NCBI RefSeq assembly: GCF_003265705.1
Contig: NW_020313044.1
Coordinates: forward strand, 6,259,535 to 6,323,534
Length of the DNA stretch: 64,000 nucleotides
From: Callorhinus ursinus
Taxonomy: Eukaryota; Chordata; Mammalia; Carnivora; Otariidae
Direction: 5' to 3'
Shown: piece after piece, positions 44,641 through 56,765 of the stretch
Numbering within the stretch: the first letter of the stretch is position 1
Layout: each line of letters begins with the position of its first letter
The notes under the pieces: generated by a model
What the model saw: only the letters and a program-made list of their open reading frames with translations
What the model was told of the DNA's origin: nothing
Database searches by the model: none
Program-made: the position numbers and the translations under genes

Positions 44641-46034
44641 AGGGCCAGCATCAGGGACCCACCCTTGGTTTAATGGTCTCTGCTGTCACTGTTTTGAAAT
44701 TCTTAACAATTTAATCATCAAATCTGTGTTTTGTGACTGAAGATGGAGGTAACCAAGAATGTTCTTGTAAGCAAAGGAGATGAGTACAGTTTGCATGTTC
44801 AGCATTCATTTTGCACTGGACCCACACAAATTATGTAACCAGTTGGGCCCTCTTTTCAAATGGAAAGGTAGGCTTTAATCCATCACTAGCAGTTAACGAT
44901 TCTTCTACCCACCTGTCTATTGAGTAAAGTGGTTTTCTCCTGGTGGGGACACAGAGGACCCTCTTACCACTATTTGACTTGCTGTGGTTAATTGAATATG
45001 ATGCAAGGCCTCATAGCCCATGTTCCAGAGACTCATTAAAATATGGCTGATGTGTCTTTGGCTCAAAGACAATGACCTAATTTTTAGTATTTGATGAACT
45101 TCAACTTCATAAATGATGATGGTTTTAGATTCCAAACCTCTTGGAAAAGAAAAAAGAATTAGATTTGTATGACCCTCAGGCCAGTGGATGCTCCTACAAA
45201 GTTGCTGGCTCTTGGGACCTCAAAGACAGGAATGGCTAGACCACAGGAATCCTTAGCTAAGTGAGGATTTATATCTTGCGGTGGCCATGTGTGATTTCTT
45301 TCTAGTGCTTGTACTCACATTTGCACTTCATCTTCAAGGGGCATTTTAATGAGCTGGGTTGGACTGGTTGTTAAAGAGCATGGTTTTTAATTTCTAGTAT
45401 TTGCAATTAAAAATGATAATCACTTAAAAGGAGATAAAGCTGAGCTCAAAAACTGAACATATGTAGATGTTTGGGCTACAGGGAATCAATCTGCCCATTA
45501 GAATGCTAATAAATGCAGAATATCCCCATTATCAATTAATCAGTTAACTAAACAGAAAGGCTAGGGTGAAATACAAGCATGATTATTTAACATGGAAAAT
45601 CAAGAAGGTTGGATGAATAACAATTACATAATCAACGAATAATAAAGAACATTTGAGTTTCAATTAATCCTTATTGGCAGCTCCTTAACATCCACCAGAA
45701 TCTGTCTCATTTCATTGCAAAGTGGGCCTTTCAAGTTTAAACAATTTTAACATTTGGTCGCTAATATAAATCTACTTATTAAAAATGTTCAAGATCAACA
45801 TGATACATTTAACTACAAGAGTAAAGCCAATTTAGAAACTAATTTGGTCAAGTAAAGATGTATTATTCTCCTTGCCCGAATATAAAGGGTCCTATTGGGT
45901 GAATTCAGTACATTACTTTGTAAAAACAGTTATTCTATTCATGGGTTATAATGAAAAGGACAGATGCAGCAGAAAGTGCAGAGAAGTCACAATTCTGGTA
46001 AAAATAGGTAAGCTGCTTGATTATGAGACTGTAT
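44641..46034. other. Non-repetitive AT-rich stretch
   Basis: No gene or repeat recognised. About 45350-46010 is free of repeats and dense in ATTA/TAAT words; see findings. Confidence 0.55.
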
Positions 46035-46073
46035 CATAACTCAAGTTTCTCCAGAAAAACAGGACCAAAGGAG

Positions 46074-46117
<44 letters not shown>

Positions 46118-46505
46118 AGAGAGGGAGAGATTGAAAAAGGGAGAGAGAGAGATGGATTTATTTGAAGGAACTGGCTCATACTATTACAGGTGCTGGCAAG
46201 GCTGAATTCTGCAGTCCAGACCAGCAGACCGTAGAGTCAGGGAAGAGCTGATTTTGCAGCTCAAGTCAGAAAACAGTCCAATGGCAGTATTCCTTCTTTC
46301 TTGAGGGACCTCAGTTTTTTCTCTTAAGGTCTTCAACTGATTGGGTGAGGCCCACTTGCATTATGAAGGGTAATCTTACTCAAAATCTACTGATTTAAAT
46401 GTTAAGTTCGTCTAAAAAAATACCTTTACAACATCTAGACTCGTGTTTGAACAAAAACTGGATACCATGGCCTAGACAAGATGACATATAAAATTAACCA
46501 TCAGG
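46035..46505 (-). mobile_element. LTR-like relic, antisense (MaLR type), with microsatellite
   Basis: 'tcaagtttctccagaaaaac' near 46041, 'tttgaaggaactggctcata' near 46160, 'tgattgggtgaggcccactt' near 46338, 'tttaaatgttaagttcgtct' near 46394, 'catggcctagacaagatgac' near 46467. This is the antisense order of an old LTR whose purine-rich part has expanded into GT and GA runs. Subfamily not named. Confidence 0.6.
46076..46113. repeat. (GT)n microsatellite
   Basis: About 19 GT units followed by GA-rich sequence, inside the LTR relic. Likely polymorphic. Confidence 0.95.
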
Positions 46506-46986
46506 TGTATAGGAACCTACGTGTATAGGGACTGAATTGAACCCCAACCCTGGGGTTCTCATGTAGTTGCTCTGGGGTCTGACTGGGCATCAGAATTTCT
46601 AAACTACTACCGCCAACCACCTTCCCCAACTACCCTCCCCAACTTTCCCACTCTATCCCTATCCAAGATTCTAATATGTATCAAACTTTGAAACCTACAA
46701 ACCAGAAGTCTAGAAGTGATCCTAAAATCAGTTTTCTAAATTAGGAGAGGGAAAGGAAAAGCACTTACAGTCAAACTGGTGAATTTCAGGATGCAACAAA
46801 ACAAAACCCTAAAATTGAAAACAAATATTCAAACAAAAAATGTCCTACCTAATTCAGGTCTCCAAATGCGGTGTTTTTTTTTCATAATCCTTCCAGATCC
46901 ATCTAAATGTTAGATTCATTCATGCCTGAGTCCCCAAAACTGTCTCCGTCATCCATCACATATAGAAAACTAATTACTAGTTTTTA
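46506..46986. other. Non-repetitive stretch
   Basis: No gene or repeat recognised. Confidence 0.5.
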
Positions 46987-47226
46987 ATAAAATTAAACTT
47001 CCAGGATGCCTGGGTGGCTGAGCTGGGTAAGCATCCAACTCTTGATTTCAGCTCAGGTCATGGTCTCAGGGGTCATGAGATTGAGGCCCATGTTGGACAT
47101 GGAGCCTGCCTGGGATTCTCTCCCGCTCCTTCTGCCTGACCCTTTCTCTTGGGCACTGGTGCTCTCTCTCTCTCTCTCTCTCTCTCTCAAAATTAATTAA
47201 ATTTAATTAAAAAAATAAAATTAAAC
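46987..47226 (+). mobile_element. CAN-SINE (SINEC), older, with (CT)n run
   Basis: The element at about 46999-47214 has the head 'ccaggatgcctgggtggctg'. A (CT)n run lies at 47161-47188, followed by an AATTAA-rich tail. The duplication 'ataaaattaaac' (46987-46998 and 47215-47226) is exact. Confidence 0.93.
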
Positions 47227-47512
47227 CTTCAAAATGTCATTTGGTTTGGTTCATTACTATGGTGATTGAAAAGAAAACTTTTATGCCCGGTGTGTGTGCT
47301 GGTTGTCCAGGAACTCCGGGGCGGGGAGAGGAGGGGCTGGTGCAGAAGCAATTCTGGAAGGCAACACTTTGACCAATGTTTTCCAGAGTGGGTTCTGTGG
47401 AACACAGTCCTTGAAGAGGTAAAATTTGAAGGGGCTTTCTTGGCCAAGTATGTTTGGAAACATCGTATATAAAAGCCCCCCACCCTTGGAGATTCATAAT
47501 TTATTTTTATAT
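47227..47512. other. Non-repetitive spacer
   Basis: No exon recognised. Short overlapping frames on both strands (47229-47497) have no recognisable motif. Confidence 0.5.
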
Positions 47513-47761
47513 AATAAAGTATTCAATCGGGGTGCCTGGGTGGCTCAGATGGTTAAGCATCAGCCTTCAGCTCGGGTCATGATCCCAGGGTCCCGGGATC
47601 GAGCCCCACATCAGGTTCTCTGCTCAGCGGGGAGCCTGCTTCTTTTTCCTCTCCCTCTCCCTCTTCTGCTCCCCCCGCCACCGCCCCCGGCTTGTGCTCT
47701 CTTGTTCACTCTCTCTGTCAAATAAATAAATAAAATCTTAAAAAAAAATAAAGTATTCAAT
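47513..47761 (+). mobile_element. CAN-SINE (SINEC), perfect target duplication
   Basis: The element at 47528-47746 starts 'ggggtgcctgggtggctcag' and ends 'aaataaataaaatctt' plus A's. An exact 15-bp duplication, 'aataaagtattcaat', lies at 47513-47527 and 47747-47761. Confidence 0.96.
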
Positions 47762-48939
47762 AAATCCCATTGGAAAGAAACGTGTTTGACTGTTTTTAAT
47801 CTAGCATTTCTCAACTCCAATATGTACCATTCCACCCCTACCACACAATGCATACTAACATCCCAAGAAGCACAATTTAGAAACTGCATTTAAACAATCA
47901 AAAAACAATAACAAAAGTCTACATGATCAAGAAAAATAACTGAATAATTTATACTGCATTTCGTGAACTGAAAAATACAGTCACGGTCAGATGCTTTCTC
48001 AAGGCAGACTGGGCACATTCCCAATTTATGGGGTCACTGAGCTACATTCCTAGAGCTTAGGTCACAACTGCTCCCCATATCCCACCTCTGAAATTATAGA
48101 AAAATTGTAGATGACCCCACAAAGCAGTAGACAAGTTGTTGGCTGCCTTTGCAAAGGCAGAAATGGTTTCTTTAGTAAAACTACCACTGGGGAAAAATGT
48201 TGAGGAGGAGGTCACACTTTAATCCACATCCAAAACACGTAACTGGGACTGATTTAAATGTGTTGAAACAGTGAGTCTTCTTCTTGGCCAACTAGATCAA
48301 TCTTTTGGACCATCTGCATTAGAAACTGAGATAGAGAATCCAGTTTGAAGATAACCATTTCAGCTATTTCTATGAATTAAAGTGAGTTTGGAATTAGGAG
48401 GTCAAGAAATTTGGGGCACAGTGGCGTCTGGCCATCTGTGAGCAGCCTTTGCGTGAACTGCAAAGAGGTACCCCCTCTGGGCACACAAATTGCATAAAGG
48501 CGTCCCTTCCTCTGGGTTCTCTGCAGCCCTGCACCAGAGCCAGGGTTTGAGGCTGGATTTCCACTCTCACTGGCCCTACTGGTTGGATGCCTTTGTGCGG
48601 AGCAGAGTACGCACCACTGTATGTGGGGGTTAGGGGTAGGGGTGGGCCTGAGCAAGGAGAGAAGATACTCAGGGATGAGAGGGAGATCAAGGTAAGGAGC
48701 ACAACCTGGGACGTTCAGACTTGCTTCAGACCTCAAGTGCCTTTGCCGAGTGTAGAATGTGCCTGGTTGGTAGCAGGGATGAAAGGTTTATGGTGCATGT
48801 ATTTGAGCTTGGGATGATTCTCTAGTTTTTCTTAAATATGAGAAAATATTTCCATTATTTTATTTTAGTCGCAGAATGACCTGGACCAAAAACCACTGTT
48901 CCACGAGCAAAAGGATTTTAGGACATTCATGTTTTCATT
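47762..48939. other. Non-repetitive stretch
   Basis: No gene recognised. Antisense frames at 48377-48736 and 48394-48702 are in a locally GC-richer part and carry no family motif. Confidence 0.5.
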
Positions 48940-49901
48940 CAGTTACCCTGTATGAAACAAATTGAGCGACTTCAATAAATAAAACAGTGTTCTAGTTCCA
49001 GGAGACATTGTGGAAAACATGTTAGATAGGATTCTTGCCCTTTCTGAGCTTATACTCTAGCAGAGAAGATGAGACAATGAGATAATGACGATAAATGTGG
49101 GAGAGTAATGTCAAAGGGAGCACATGGAGGTCAGTTGGGGGGATATCCCCCTTTACCCCAATATGTCTTCCTACAGGGGCAGGGAGGTATCCTACCTGAA
49201 GCAAGGGATCCTAAGGACCAGTCAGAGACAAAAAAAAGTAGGAAAAAAAGCTATAGGGAACTTGGAGAATCCCAGGACAGGGAGAACTCAGAAATCACAT
49301 AACTGTTGAAAATAGGAGAGAGGGGCATACTTAAGAATGGGTATCTGGACAGATCACAGATATTAAAGGGCTTTTAAAATGACCCTGTGGTTTAATTAAA
49401 GTGTGATGAATTAGTGAGAAGCAGGAAGAGAAGCAGGGAGACTGTTGTAATAATCCAGGAGAAATATGCTGATGGTAGCAGGGGCAGAGAAAAGTGGTTG
49501 GATTGGAAAGTTTACTTGGCAGGCAGAGGCAGCCAGGTTGCACGGACGTCTATTAAGAAGGAAGAATTAGAACAGGAGCTGAGGGAGAAGGTTTTAAGGA
49601 TAAGGAATCTGGGGAAACAAGGATGCCAGCTAATGAGATAAGGAAGCAACTGTGGAACAGAAGTGAGTTCAGGCGAGCTCAGTTTGGCCATACTGGGTCT
49701 GAACAGTCTATGAAACATTTCAGGGGATGTGTTCAGTAGGCAGGCACATCTAGGTTTGGAGCCACTGGAATGCATGAGGTTACTCAGAGACATGGTACAT
49801 GGAGAAGGAGAGGTGTGTATAGGCATTAAGAGTTCTCATAAAGATAAGAGTTCAACCAGGGTTTTTTGATGGTGCAGAATCCAAAAAAGGGCAGACTCTA
49901 A

Positions 49902-50105
49902 AGAGGGAATTGGGGTGCCCAGATGGCGCAGTCGGTTAAGCATCGACTTGGTTTCGGCTCAGGTTGTGATCTCAGGGTCATGAGATGGGGCCCTGCATTG
50001 GGCTTCACACTCAGCACAGAGTCGGCTTGAGACTCTCTCTCCCTCTCCCTCGGCCCCTCCCACCCTCTCAAATAAATAAATAATTTAAGAAATAAAGAAG
50101 GAATT
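49902..50105 (+). mobile_element. CAN-SINE inside the L2-like LINE
   Basis: The element at 49912-50095 has the head 'ggggtgcccagatggcgcag', a CT-rich middle, and an 'aaataaataaataatttaag' tail. The flanks 'agagggaatt' and 'agaaggaatt' differ by one base. Confidence 0.93.
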
Positions 50106-50287
50106 ATGACTGGAGTCTCAAGTCACAGCGGCATTAATAAGGACCGAAGATACTCATTACATTTGGCAATTAGGAGGTCATTGGTGACTTGAGCAAATAG
50201 TACTGTTAGTGGATGGACATTTGGGGTAAAATCCAGTGATAAGTGAATGGGCAGAGGGTAACTGGAGAAGTAAGAAATCTTAGAAAA

Positions 50288-50512
50288 AGTCTGGTCCTGG
50301 GGGTGCCCGGGTGGCTCAGTCCATCGAGCATCTGCCTTCGGCTCAGGTCATGATCCCAGGGTCCTGGGATCGAGCCCCATGTCGGGCTTCCTGCTCAGCA
50401 GGGTGTCTGCTTCTCCCTCTTTCTCTGTCCCTCCCCCATGTCCCCCCCTCTGTGCTCTCTGTCTCAAATAAATAAATAAATCTAAAAAAAAAAAAAAAAG
50501 AGTCTGGTCCTG
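50288..50512 (+). mobile_element. CAN-SINE, perfect target duplication
   Basis: The element at 50300-50500 starts 'gggggtgcccgggtggctca' and ends in AAATAAATAAATCT plus a 16-base A tail. An exact 12-bp duplication, 'agtctggtcctg', lies at 50288-50299 and 50501-50512. Confidence 0.96.
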
Positions 50513-50700
50513 AAAAAGAAGGATGGGGAAAAAGCTTGTAGGTGTAGCATGGTTGGACAATTTCATGGTTGGACTGAGGAGAAAGCATTAGAGAGAACTC
50601 GAATATGTTGACATTGATTAGAGAAAATGAGATAAGGATACAAAACAGTGGAGGAGTCAGGGATAGGGCAAAGTCTGTGAAGAAGGCAGAGTAGAATGGA

Positions 50701-52340
50701 CCGGAGAGTTAGCCTTGAGTAGAAGGATGACATGTCTTCCCACGGGGCAGAGGGGGAAGAAAAAAGTCTGGGTGCTGTATGAATGAGAGGTAGCAGTCAG
50801 GAAAGCTTAGGTAGTGTTCAACCTTGACAGCTTTTACTGTTGCTGTGAAGTAGGCAGTGGGATAATGAGCCAAGAGGGACAGCCTCATTTTAACCATTCA
50901 CTATGCTAACTCTACATTCTTCATTATTCCTCATTATACTGATCCTCATTTGTTGTATTGATTATTATTTGAATGTGTCTGAAAAACTTCTTCCTCACTT
51001 GGAACACTACAAATTTCAGCCCAAAGTATGTGGGCTGGCTGGTGATGAGAGGAATGTTTCCTATAGAAAGGAGGTCTCTCAGATGATGTGATGCACTGTG
51101 GTGACCAGAGTGACATTTTACCTCATACTGCACAGAAAAGAGTTTTAAAGAAAAGATTTTCAAGCATTTCACTACAAGAACATGAGGAAATTCTCCTGAG
51201 AGGCTTCCTCCGGCCACCTCCCCTCCCAGCTTTTTTTTTTTTTTTTTTGTCTCATTCTTTCCAATGCTCCAGCAGTTGCCAAGTTTACAACCATCTTTCA
51301 TTCCTGATCTCAAAAGGTTTCTTTTATTTGTTTTTTTTCCCTTTTTTTCCTCTCCAGACACACTTATACAGCAAAACGTTTTTTCCAAGTTGTCCTAGGA
51401 GATTGACAAAATGCCAAGTCTTTTTTGTCCATGCAAAAGACCCTGTTAAAAACATGGCTTATGATAGTAGTTTCTTTTTGCTTATCTTGACATCTTTCCC
51501 CAGTTGGCTTTATGGATGATGTCCAATATCTGGGCCTGAGTGAGGGATCCTATGTTATCCAGAGAGAAAGCTGCAGAGCTTCCTGAAGCTCTACAGGGTG
51601 GTCAGAAAGACTGGTTAAGGAGAGGCTGTGGGCTTCCCTCTGCACCATGCTCTTCTGAGGTGCAGCCCGCTGAGATCAGATTTGAGGGCTGCCACAATAA
51701 TGCAAAACCTACCCAGCTTAGGGTTCCAAAAACCATACTTGAAATTCCAAGTCTGTCTGGAGAAATCTATTACTAGTACACATTCAGCCTCCAGAATGAT
51801 TTCTGTCACTTGAGAAATTTATCGTTTATCAGATCCTATTTTCTCTTTTCAGCGTGCTCTTCCTTTTTCCTGTCGGAGAAAAGACTCCTGGAGAAAGCCG
51901 ATGATAGTGGAATGGTAAAACTTGACTCAAATGTAAAAAAAAAAAATTAAATTGTTTTCACTTTGGCTCTTTATCTGGCCATGAAATCTCATGCAAAACA
52001 TTTATGTGTGTTGGGCAACCTTTTGGAAGTATAGCTTATACCTGCTGTCTCTATATTTCCACTTCTCATTCATTCTTGTGTTTGAATTTTTTCAAATTAC
52101 AAAAGAAATATCAGGTCAAATAATACATGGGTGTTTTTTAAAAAAAAGTTAGTACTCTCCAACTCTCTCCTTTTCCCCAAAGGGAACCGGTAATGCTATT
52201 GTGGGGGTGTTTCCCTCTGTGTCTTTCTCTACCCTCACAGCTAATCAACCTGCTTATTGGTCACTAAATTAAATATCCATTTCTTTTCATTCCTTATATT
52301 ATTTGGACTCTAAAAAATATTGGACACTGTTAACTAATCT
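50701..52340. other. Non-repetitive stretch
   Basis: Frames of 154 codons (minus, 50924-51388) and 143 codons (plus, 51088-51519) overlap on opposite strands. Both run through A/T homopolymers and lack any family motif, so I do not call them genes. About 52075-52340 weakly resembles an antisense old L1 3' UTR. Confidence 0.5.
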
Positions 52341-52354
52341 TTCCCCCCCTTTTT

Positions 52355-52535
52355 CAGAAAGAAAGAAAGAGAGCACACATATACTAGTGGGGATGGGGGA
52401 GGGGAAGAGGGAGAAAAAGAGAGAGAACCCCAAGCAGACTCCCCGCTGAGCACAGAGCCCAACTTGGGGCTCGATCTCACGACCCTGAGATCATGTCTCA
52501 AGCTGAAATGAAGAGTCAGACACCCATGTGCCCCA
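52355..52535 (-). mobile_element. Older CAN-SINE, antisense
   Basis: An AAAG-rich purine block, 'ccccgctgagcacagagccc' near 52441, 'gctcgatctcacgaccctga' near 52469, ending 'cacccatgtgcccc'. The flanks 'aatctttcc' on both sides (near 52338 and 52535) look like the target duplication. Confidence 0.85.
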
Positions 52536-52745
52536 ATCTTTCCTTTTTAAGACAGACCCTCTCTTTTCTTGCCTTTCATGACCTTATGCTTTTCTGGGTT
52601 CTCTCCTACCTTTCTGGTCGTTCCTACCCAATCATTGTTCCTAGCCCTTATTCCTCTGCCTGCCTGTCAACGCTGATGCTCCATGCCCTGCAGGGTGACC
52701 ACATCTCAGGAAACTCCCTTCCAGAATTACAGGAACTTTGGACAA
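52536..52745 (+). repeat. L2-like LINE fragment
   Basis: 'tgcttttctgggttctctcc' near 52587, 'tacctttctggtcgttccta' near 52608 and 'gctccatgccctgcagggtg' near 52678 match the same CR1-clade LINE segment that precedes the YADD motif. Short. Confidence 0.4.
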
Positions 52746-54059
52746 AGTAAGAATTCATCCAGTCTCATCATTTTTATTGATAATGGATCCAAGGAAGCCA
52801 GAGTAAAGAAGTAACCTATCTAAGGTCATTTCAGAGCCTGAACCTGAAACAAAAACTTCCTGACTTTACGTCTAGATATTGATAAAGGCCAGCAATCTAC
52901 CAATTTCCTGATATCTTTCTTTTATTTACTCTTGTCTTCTTTTTCTTTTCTTTCCCTTTTGGCTTGGTAATAGTAGAATTGCAAGGTAAACCTAATCCTG
53001 AAAGATGGCTCTTTATGACCCCAGTGACAGCCATAATATGCTATGTAGGAACTCACCTGGGGAAGTCAACAGAAAGAACTAAAGCGAACTGTTTAATTTG
53101 ATCGAATTTTCCTGAGAACACGGGAAAAGGGGTAACAGGCTCCCCTAAAGATTGGGATAAATGATCATTGCAAGCACAGAGACCCGAAGTTACCCTTGAT
53201 GAGGCTCCTTCCAGAAGCATTTAGGAAGCCATGGGTACTGGGAGCAGCCATAGGTCAAACTGACTGATTAGCTCAGTAACAGCTTCTAAGACAACGAGCC
53301 AGCACCAAACATGTGGGGGGTACCACTTAGGTGCCCAGCCTTACGTTAAGTTCTTTGCATACAGTGACCATATTTCTCAACCCCCAAACTAGGGCATACC
53401 ATTTAATCACAGGAAAAAAAAAAAAAAAAAACATTTGACATTTGAGTTGTCATAACTGCTAAGCCAGGGGGTGTTAGAGGAACACAAATCATGAGCTCTA
53501 CCACCTAGATATTTCAATCTTTTTAGTGTAACAAGTTATTGATTGCAGCAGGATGGTAAAATGAAACGATGGATATTAGTTTTTAGCTGAGGGCCCCAAA
53601 TCTGGAAACAAAAATTAGTAATTAACAAAGCTATAATTAAAGCCCTTCTCTGGGCAGGCTCAGACATTCTAAAACTAGCTCTCCCAGCTTTAGTGATTGC
53701 CCCTCTCTGGCTCAGAAAGCAGTTGGGGATGGAGAGGCTGGGAAAGGAAAGAGAATGTCTTTGAGTTTGTCTCAGCTGCAGAGAATTACCTCAGTCGAGG
53801 TCATGCCCCTTTCTGGGCCAGCCCGCATCCAGCCACTGGCTGATGTGGGCATATGCAGGACGAGCCAACTTGGCACAACTCTGAGGGCTCCTGGAGCAAT
53901 TGGGCTCCCTGCAGGCTTGGTGGAGGCTGTCACTGGACCCCACAGCTGTTGTACTTCTGCTGTGCACCCGCTTCTAGCTTCCCTTCCACGGGTATTGATC
54001 CCACAGGCACTCCTTAAGAATCATCCTACACATGGGGGGGAAGCCGGCGGGGGGGGAGA
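52746..54059. other. Non-repetitive stretch, possibly with an old unnamed repeat
   Basis: An A run lies at 53412-53430. About 53640-54040 has a repeat-like flavour ('gcacccgcttctagcttccc', then 'cacaggcactccttaagaat') but I cannot assign it. A 118-codon frame at 53755-54111 lies in this part and lacks a motif. Confidence 0.4.
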
Positions 54060-54719
54060 ATCTGTTCTTCCTAAAGAAATCCCTTCAGATATAGCTAATG
54101 GTGTTTGGTGATATACCTGCAGTATTGTTTGTAGAGTTGTTTTGTCTTAAGGACAAAAGACGGTACACATGAGTTGTACTGCAGCAAATCAGCAAAAGGG
54201 ATCTGAGTTGGATATATCTGAAAGTATTTCGAAAGTTATGTTCAAGACCAACACCTGAGCTTTGTGTAGGGTAAATAAGACTTTGTGTTTATGAGCCTTC
54301 CAGCTAATTTGATGTTTTTTCCTCTGGCATGCCCAGCAATGTTTAGACTTTGAATATTTTTGTATCAGTTTTCTCCTTTGTAAATGGCATTAACATTGTT
54401 ACTTGAGGCCTTGTTTCATCAGGTTGGTCTCCTGTGGACTTGAGTTGACAGTGCATCAGATTTGTTGCTAATTTTGTCTGTAGATAGTCTAGCTTCAGCT
54501 GTTTATGCTGATGCTACACGTTCATTTATTGAAATTTAACGTTGTATGATGCTTAAGCCACTATTAGGGGAAATAATAAAATAAGCCTTTACCATGTATG
54601 GGTGAAAGAAATTTTTAAAAATACAAGATATCTTCTGATTAGCATCTAGCTTATATTAAATTTTTTTAAAAGCTAAGTAAATATATATGTGTGTGTACAT
54701 ATATATATATATGTATATA

Positions 54720-54766
<47 letters not shown>

Positions 54767-55171
54767 CTTTTTCTATACACTGAGATGCTCACATGCTTCC
54801 CCTTAGAATGGGCAATGTGCAATGCATAACATAGCTGTACATTATCTTTGCAGTTGCATTGAATTTTATTTTTATTTTGTAAATTTGTATTTAAATAATA
54901 TTATCATATTTGTGTTATAATAACACTTAAATAATGTTATTGAAATTTGTATTTACATTGTTATACAATTTCTAGTACAGTATAGTACATATACCATGAG
55001 GTTTGTGCTGAAGCGAATAAGTGAGTTGTTAATGCTGATCCACCCAATGCTGTTCAGAAATCAATTGGCTTAGCACTTTCTCATATCCTTAAGTGCATTT
55101 AGACTGTCAGGTTAACCTGTGTTAAAACAAAAAACAAAATATATGTATGTACTTTAAAAAAAAAAAAAAAA
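54060..55171 (+). other. AT-rich, 3'-UTR-like stretch ending in an A run
   Basis: Low-complexity AT-rich text without repeat signature, containing an AT dinucleotide block (54685-54762) and ending in a run of about 16 A's (55155-55171). It could be a fragment of a retrocopied transcript end or simply AT-rich spacer. No coding region precedes it and no target duplication was found. Confidence 0.3.
54685..54762. repeat. (AT)n/(GT)n microsatellite
   Basis: Alternating AT and short GT runs, with the last block nearly 40 bases of pure AT. Self-complementary, so able to form cruciforms. Confidence 0.95.
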
Positions 55172-55717
55172 GATCTCCCTTACAGGGAAACAGCAGTTAC
55201 ATGCTTTTTTCCTATACTGCTATAGCAAACCAAGGCATTGATGACAGGTCATGCAAATTGTGCTTCCCTTTGCAGCGTTTATCAGAGCACTTTAAATAGA
55301 GTGTAAGACTGGTATTTATGTGAACTTATACAGAATAACTTAATTCACATCTGTAGAAATACCAGATATATTCCGTTGAGGGTTAAAAAACAAAGAATCA
55401 TCCTCTACACTAAATCCTATCTCCCAAGTCAGTTTCCAGGAAATCCACACGACAGGAGTGGGTGGTTTCTTCTCTCTTACCTTGAGTCAAGCCAGTGGGT
55501 ATTCTGGAGGACCCCTGGAGAGCTTGCTTTGTGTCTGCTTGGGTTCAGGAAACACAATAGATTCTGGTCCCCCATGCCAGAAAAAGCTAAGAACCAGAGA
55601 CAGCGAAACTGAGAGAGAGTAAACAAGAGAAGGGAAGGGACCCGGCTCTACCGGGAGCGAGGTGTCCTATGTTGAGGACAGGCAAGTATATGAGGACAGC
55701 AGCAATCAAAATGGCGT
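55172..55717. other. Non-repetitive stretch
   Basis: No gene or repeat recognised. Confidence 0.5.
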
Positions 55718-55953
55718 AAAGAACAATGAGGCGGGGCGCCTGGGTGGCACAGTCAGTTCAGCGGCTGCCTTTGGCTCAGGTCATGATCTTGGGGTCCTAG
55801 GATTAAGCCCCACGGTCGGTCAGGCTCCCTGCTCAGTGGAAAACCTGCTTCCCCCCTCCCTCTGCCCCATCATCCCCCAAAGCTTGTGCTCTCTCTCTCT
55901 CTCTCTCAAATAAATAAATAAAATCTTAAAAAAAAAAAAAAAAGAACAATGAG
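55718..55953 (+). mobile_element. CAN-SINE (SINEC), perfect target duplication
   Basis: The element at 55731-55940 has the head 'gcggggcgcctgggtggcac', a (CT)n run near 55890, and an AAATAAATAAAATCTT tail plus 18 A's. An exact 13-bp duplication, 'aaagaacaatgag', lies at 55718-55730 and 55941-55953. Confidence 0.96.
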
Positions 55954-56239
55954 ACCCTGTGAGCAATAGGCCAGGGATGGAGAATACGATTCAACTCAAT
56001 TCCAACTCCAATAGTTGGTAGTGAATATTAGGGTTGAATAAACAGCTTTACTCTGCATCTGGATTTAGCGAGAAAGATGTTAAAACTGATGAACAACATC
56101 TCTCAGGGTGGCAGGAAGAGGGGGGATTGCAGCACATATTTGCCATTTCTGGAATAGATTCATATAGAAAAGAAGCTATATTACTAATTATTTGACATAG
56201 AAAGTAAGTAGAACATGATATTCCATCCTCCACGCTATA
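55954..56239. other. Non-repetitive spacer
   Basis: No gene or repeat recognised. Confidence 0.5.
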
Positions 56240-56765
56240 GCCAGAAGTCAATTTTCAGAAAGGCACACCTGTTCAAATTACCCCTCTGATGGAAAACCTT
56301 CAAAGGCTCCACACTTTAGAATGATCCAGAGGCCCTGCTTGATTTGACTCCTGTTAAATTTGTCATGTGCTCCATCTACTAGGTAGTCCCAAGTTACCAA
56401 GATACCTACTGGGCCCTACTCAGAGTTACCTTTCCACATTTCTTTCACGTACCGATGTCTTTGCACATGGGGGCCTCTCTCTCTGAAGTCCTTGCCCCTC
56501 ACCGCTCCTGCTTGTTCCTTAATCCCCAGGCTTAGTTATCTTCTCTTTTGAGAGGCCTTTCTGAAACACACTTCCTATCCAAAGTTGATCCCACTCCCTT
56601 TTTGGGGTATTACTCTATCTTGTATCACAAAGCCTGTGTTAAAATACCTGTTCTTCACTTTTCAAGTTCCTTGAAGGCAGATATTCTTATTCATCTTTGC
56701 TTCCTGTGCTCTTAGCATTGTGGCTGGCACACAAGAAGAACTCAATGTTTTTGAGTAAACAAGAA
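56240..56765 (+). mobile_element. L2 LINE 3' region
   Basis: One of the longest L2 relics here: 'aaaaccttcaaaggctccac' near 56292, 'tctttgcacatgggggcctc' near 56458, 'cttttgagaggcctttctga' near 56544, 'aagttccttgaaggcagata' near 56664, 'agcattgtggctggcacaca' near 56713, with the terminal repeat near 56740. Confidence 0.85.

Larger units (their letters stand above)
48940..50700 (-). mobile_element. CR1-clade (L2-like) LINE, antisense, with two SINEs
   Basis: Read on the minus strand this resembles the same LINE as 26990-28860. Plus-strand landmarks are 'tgagcttatactctagcaga' near 49045, 'actgttgtaataatccagga' near 49441, 'gtagcaggggcagagaaaag' near 49476, 'ttaagaaggaagaattagaa' near 49552, and 'ttaggaggtcattggtgact' near 50170. 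Two CAN-SINEs interrupt it. No open frame survives. The family call is by pattern only. Confidence 0.6.

Noticed and set aside
50924..51519. Overlapping 154-codon (minus) and 143-codon (plus) frames
   Set aside because: They overlap on opposite strands, run through poly-A/T tracts coding for K or F runs, and show no domain, splice or family signal.
53755..54111. 118-codon frame starting MSLSLSQLQ
   Set aside because: No family resemblance, low-complexity glycine run at its end, and possible old-repeat background.
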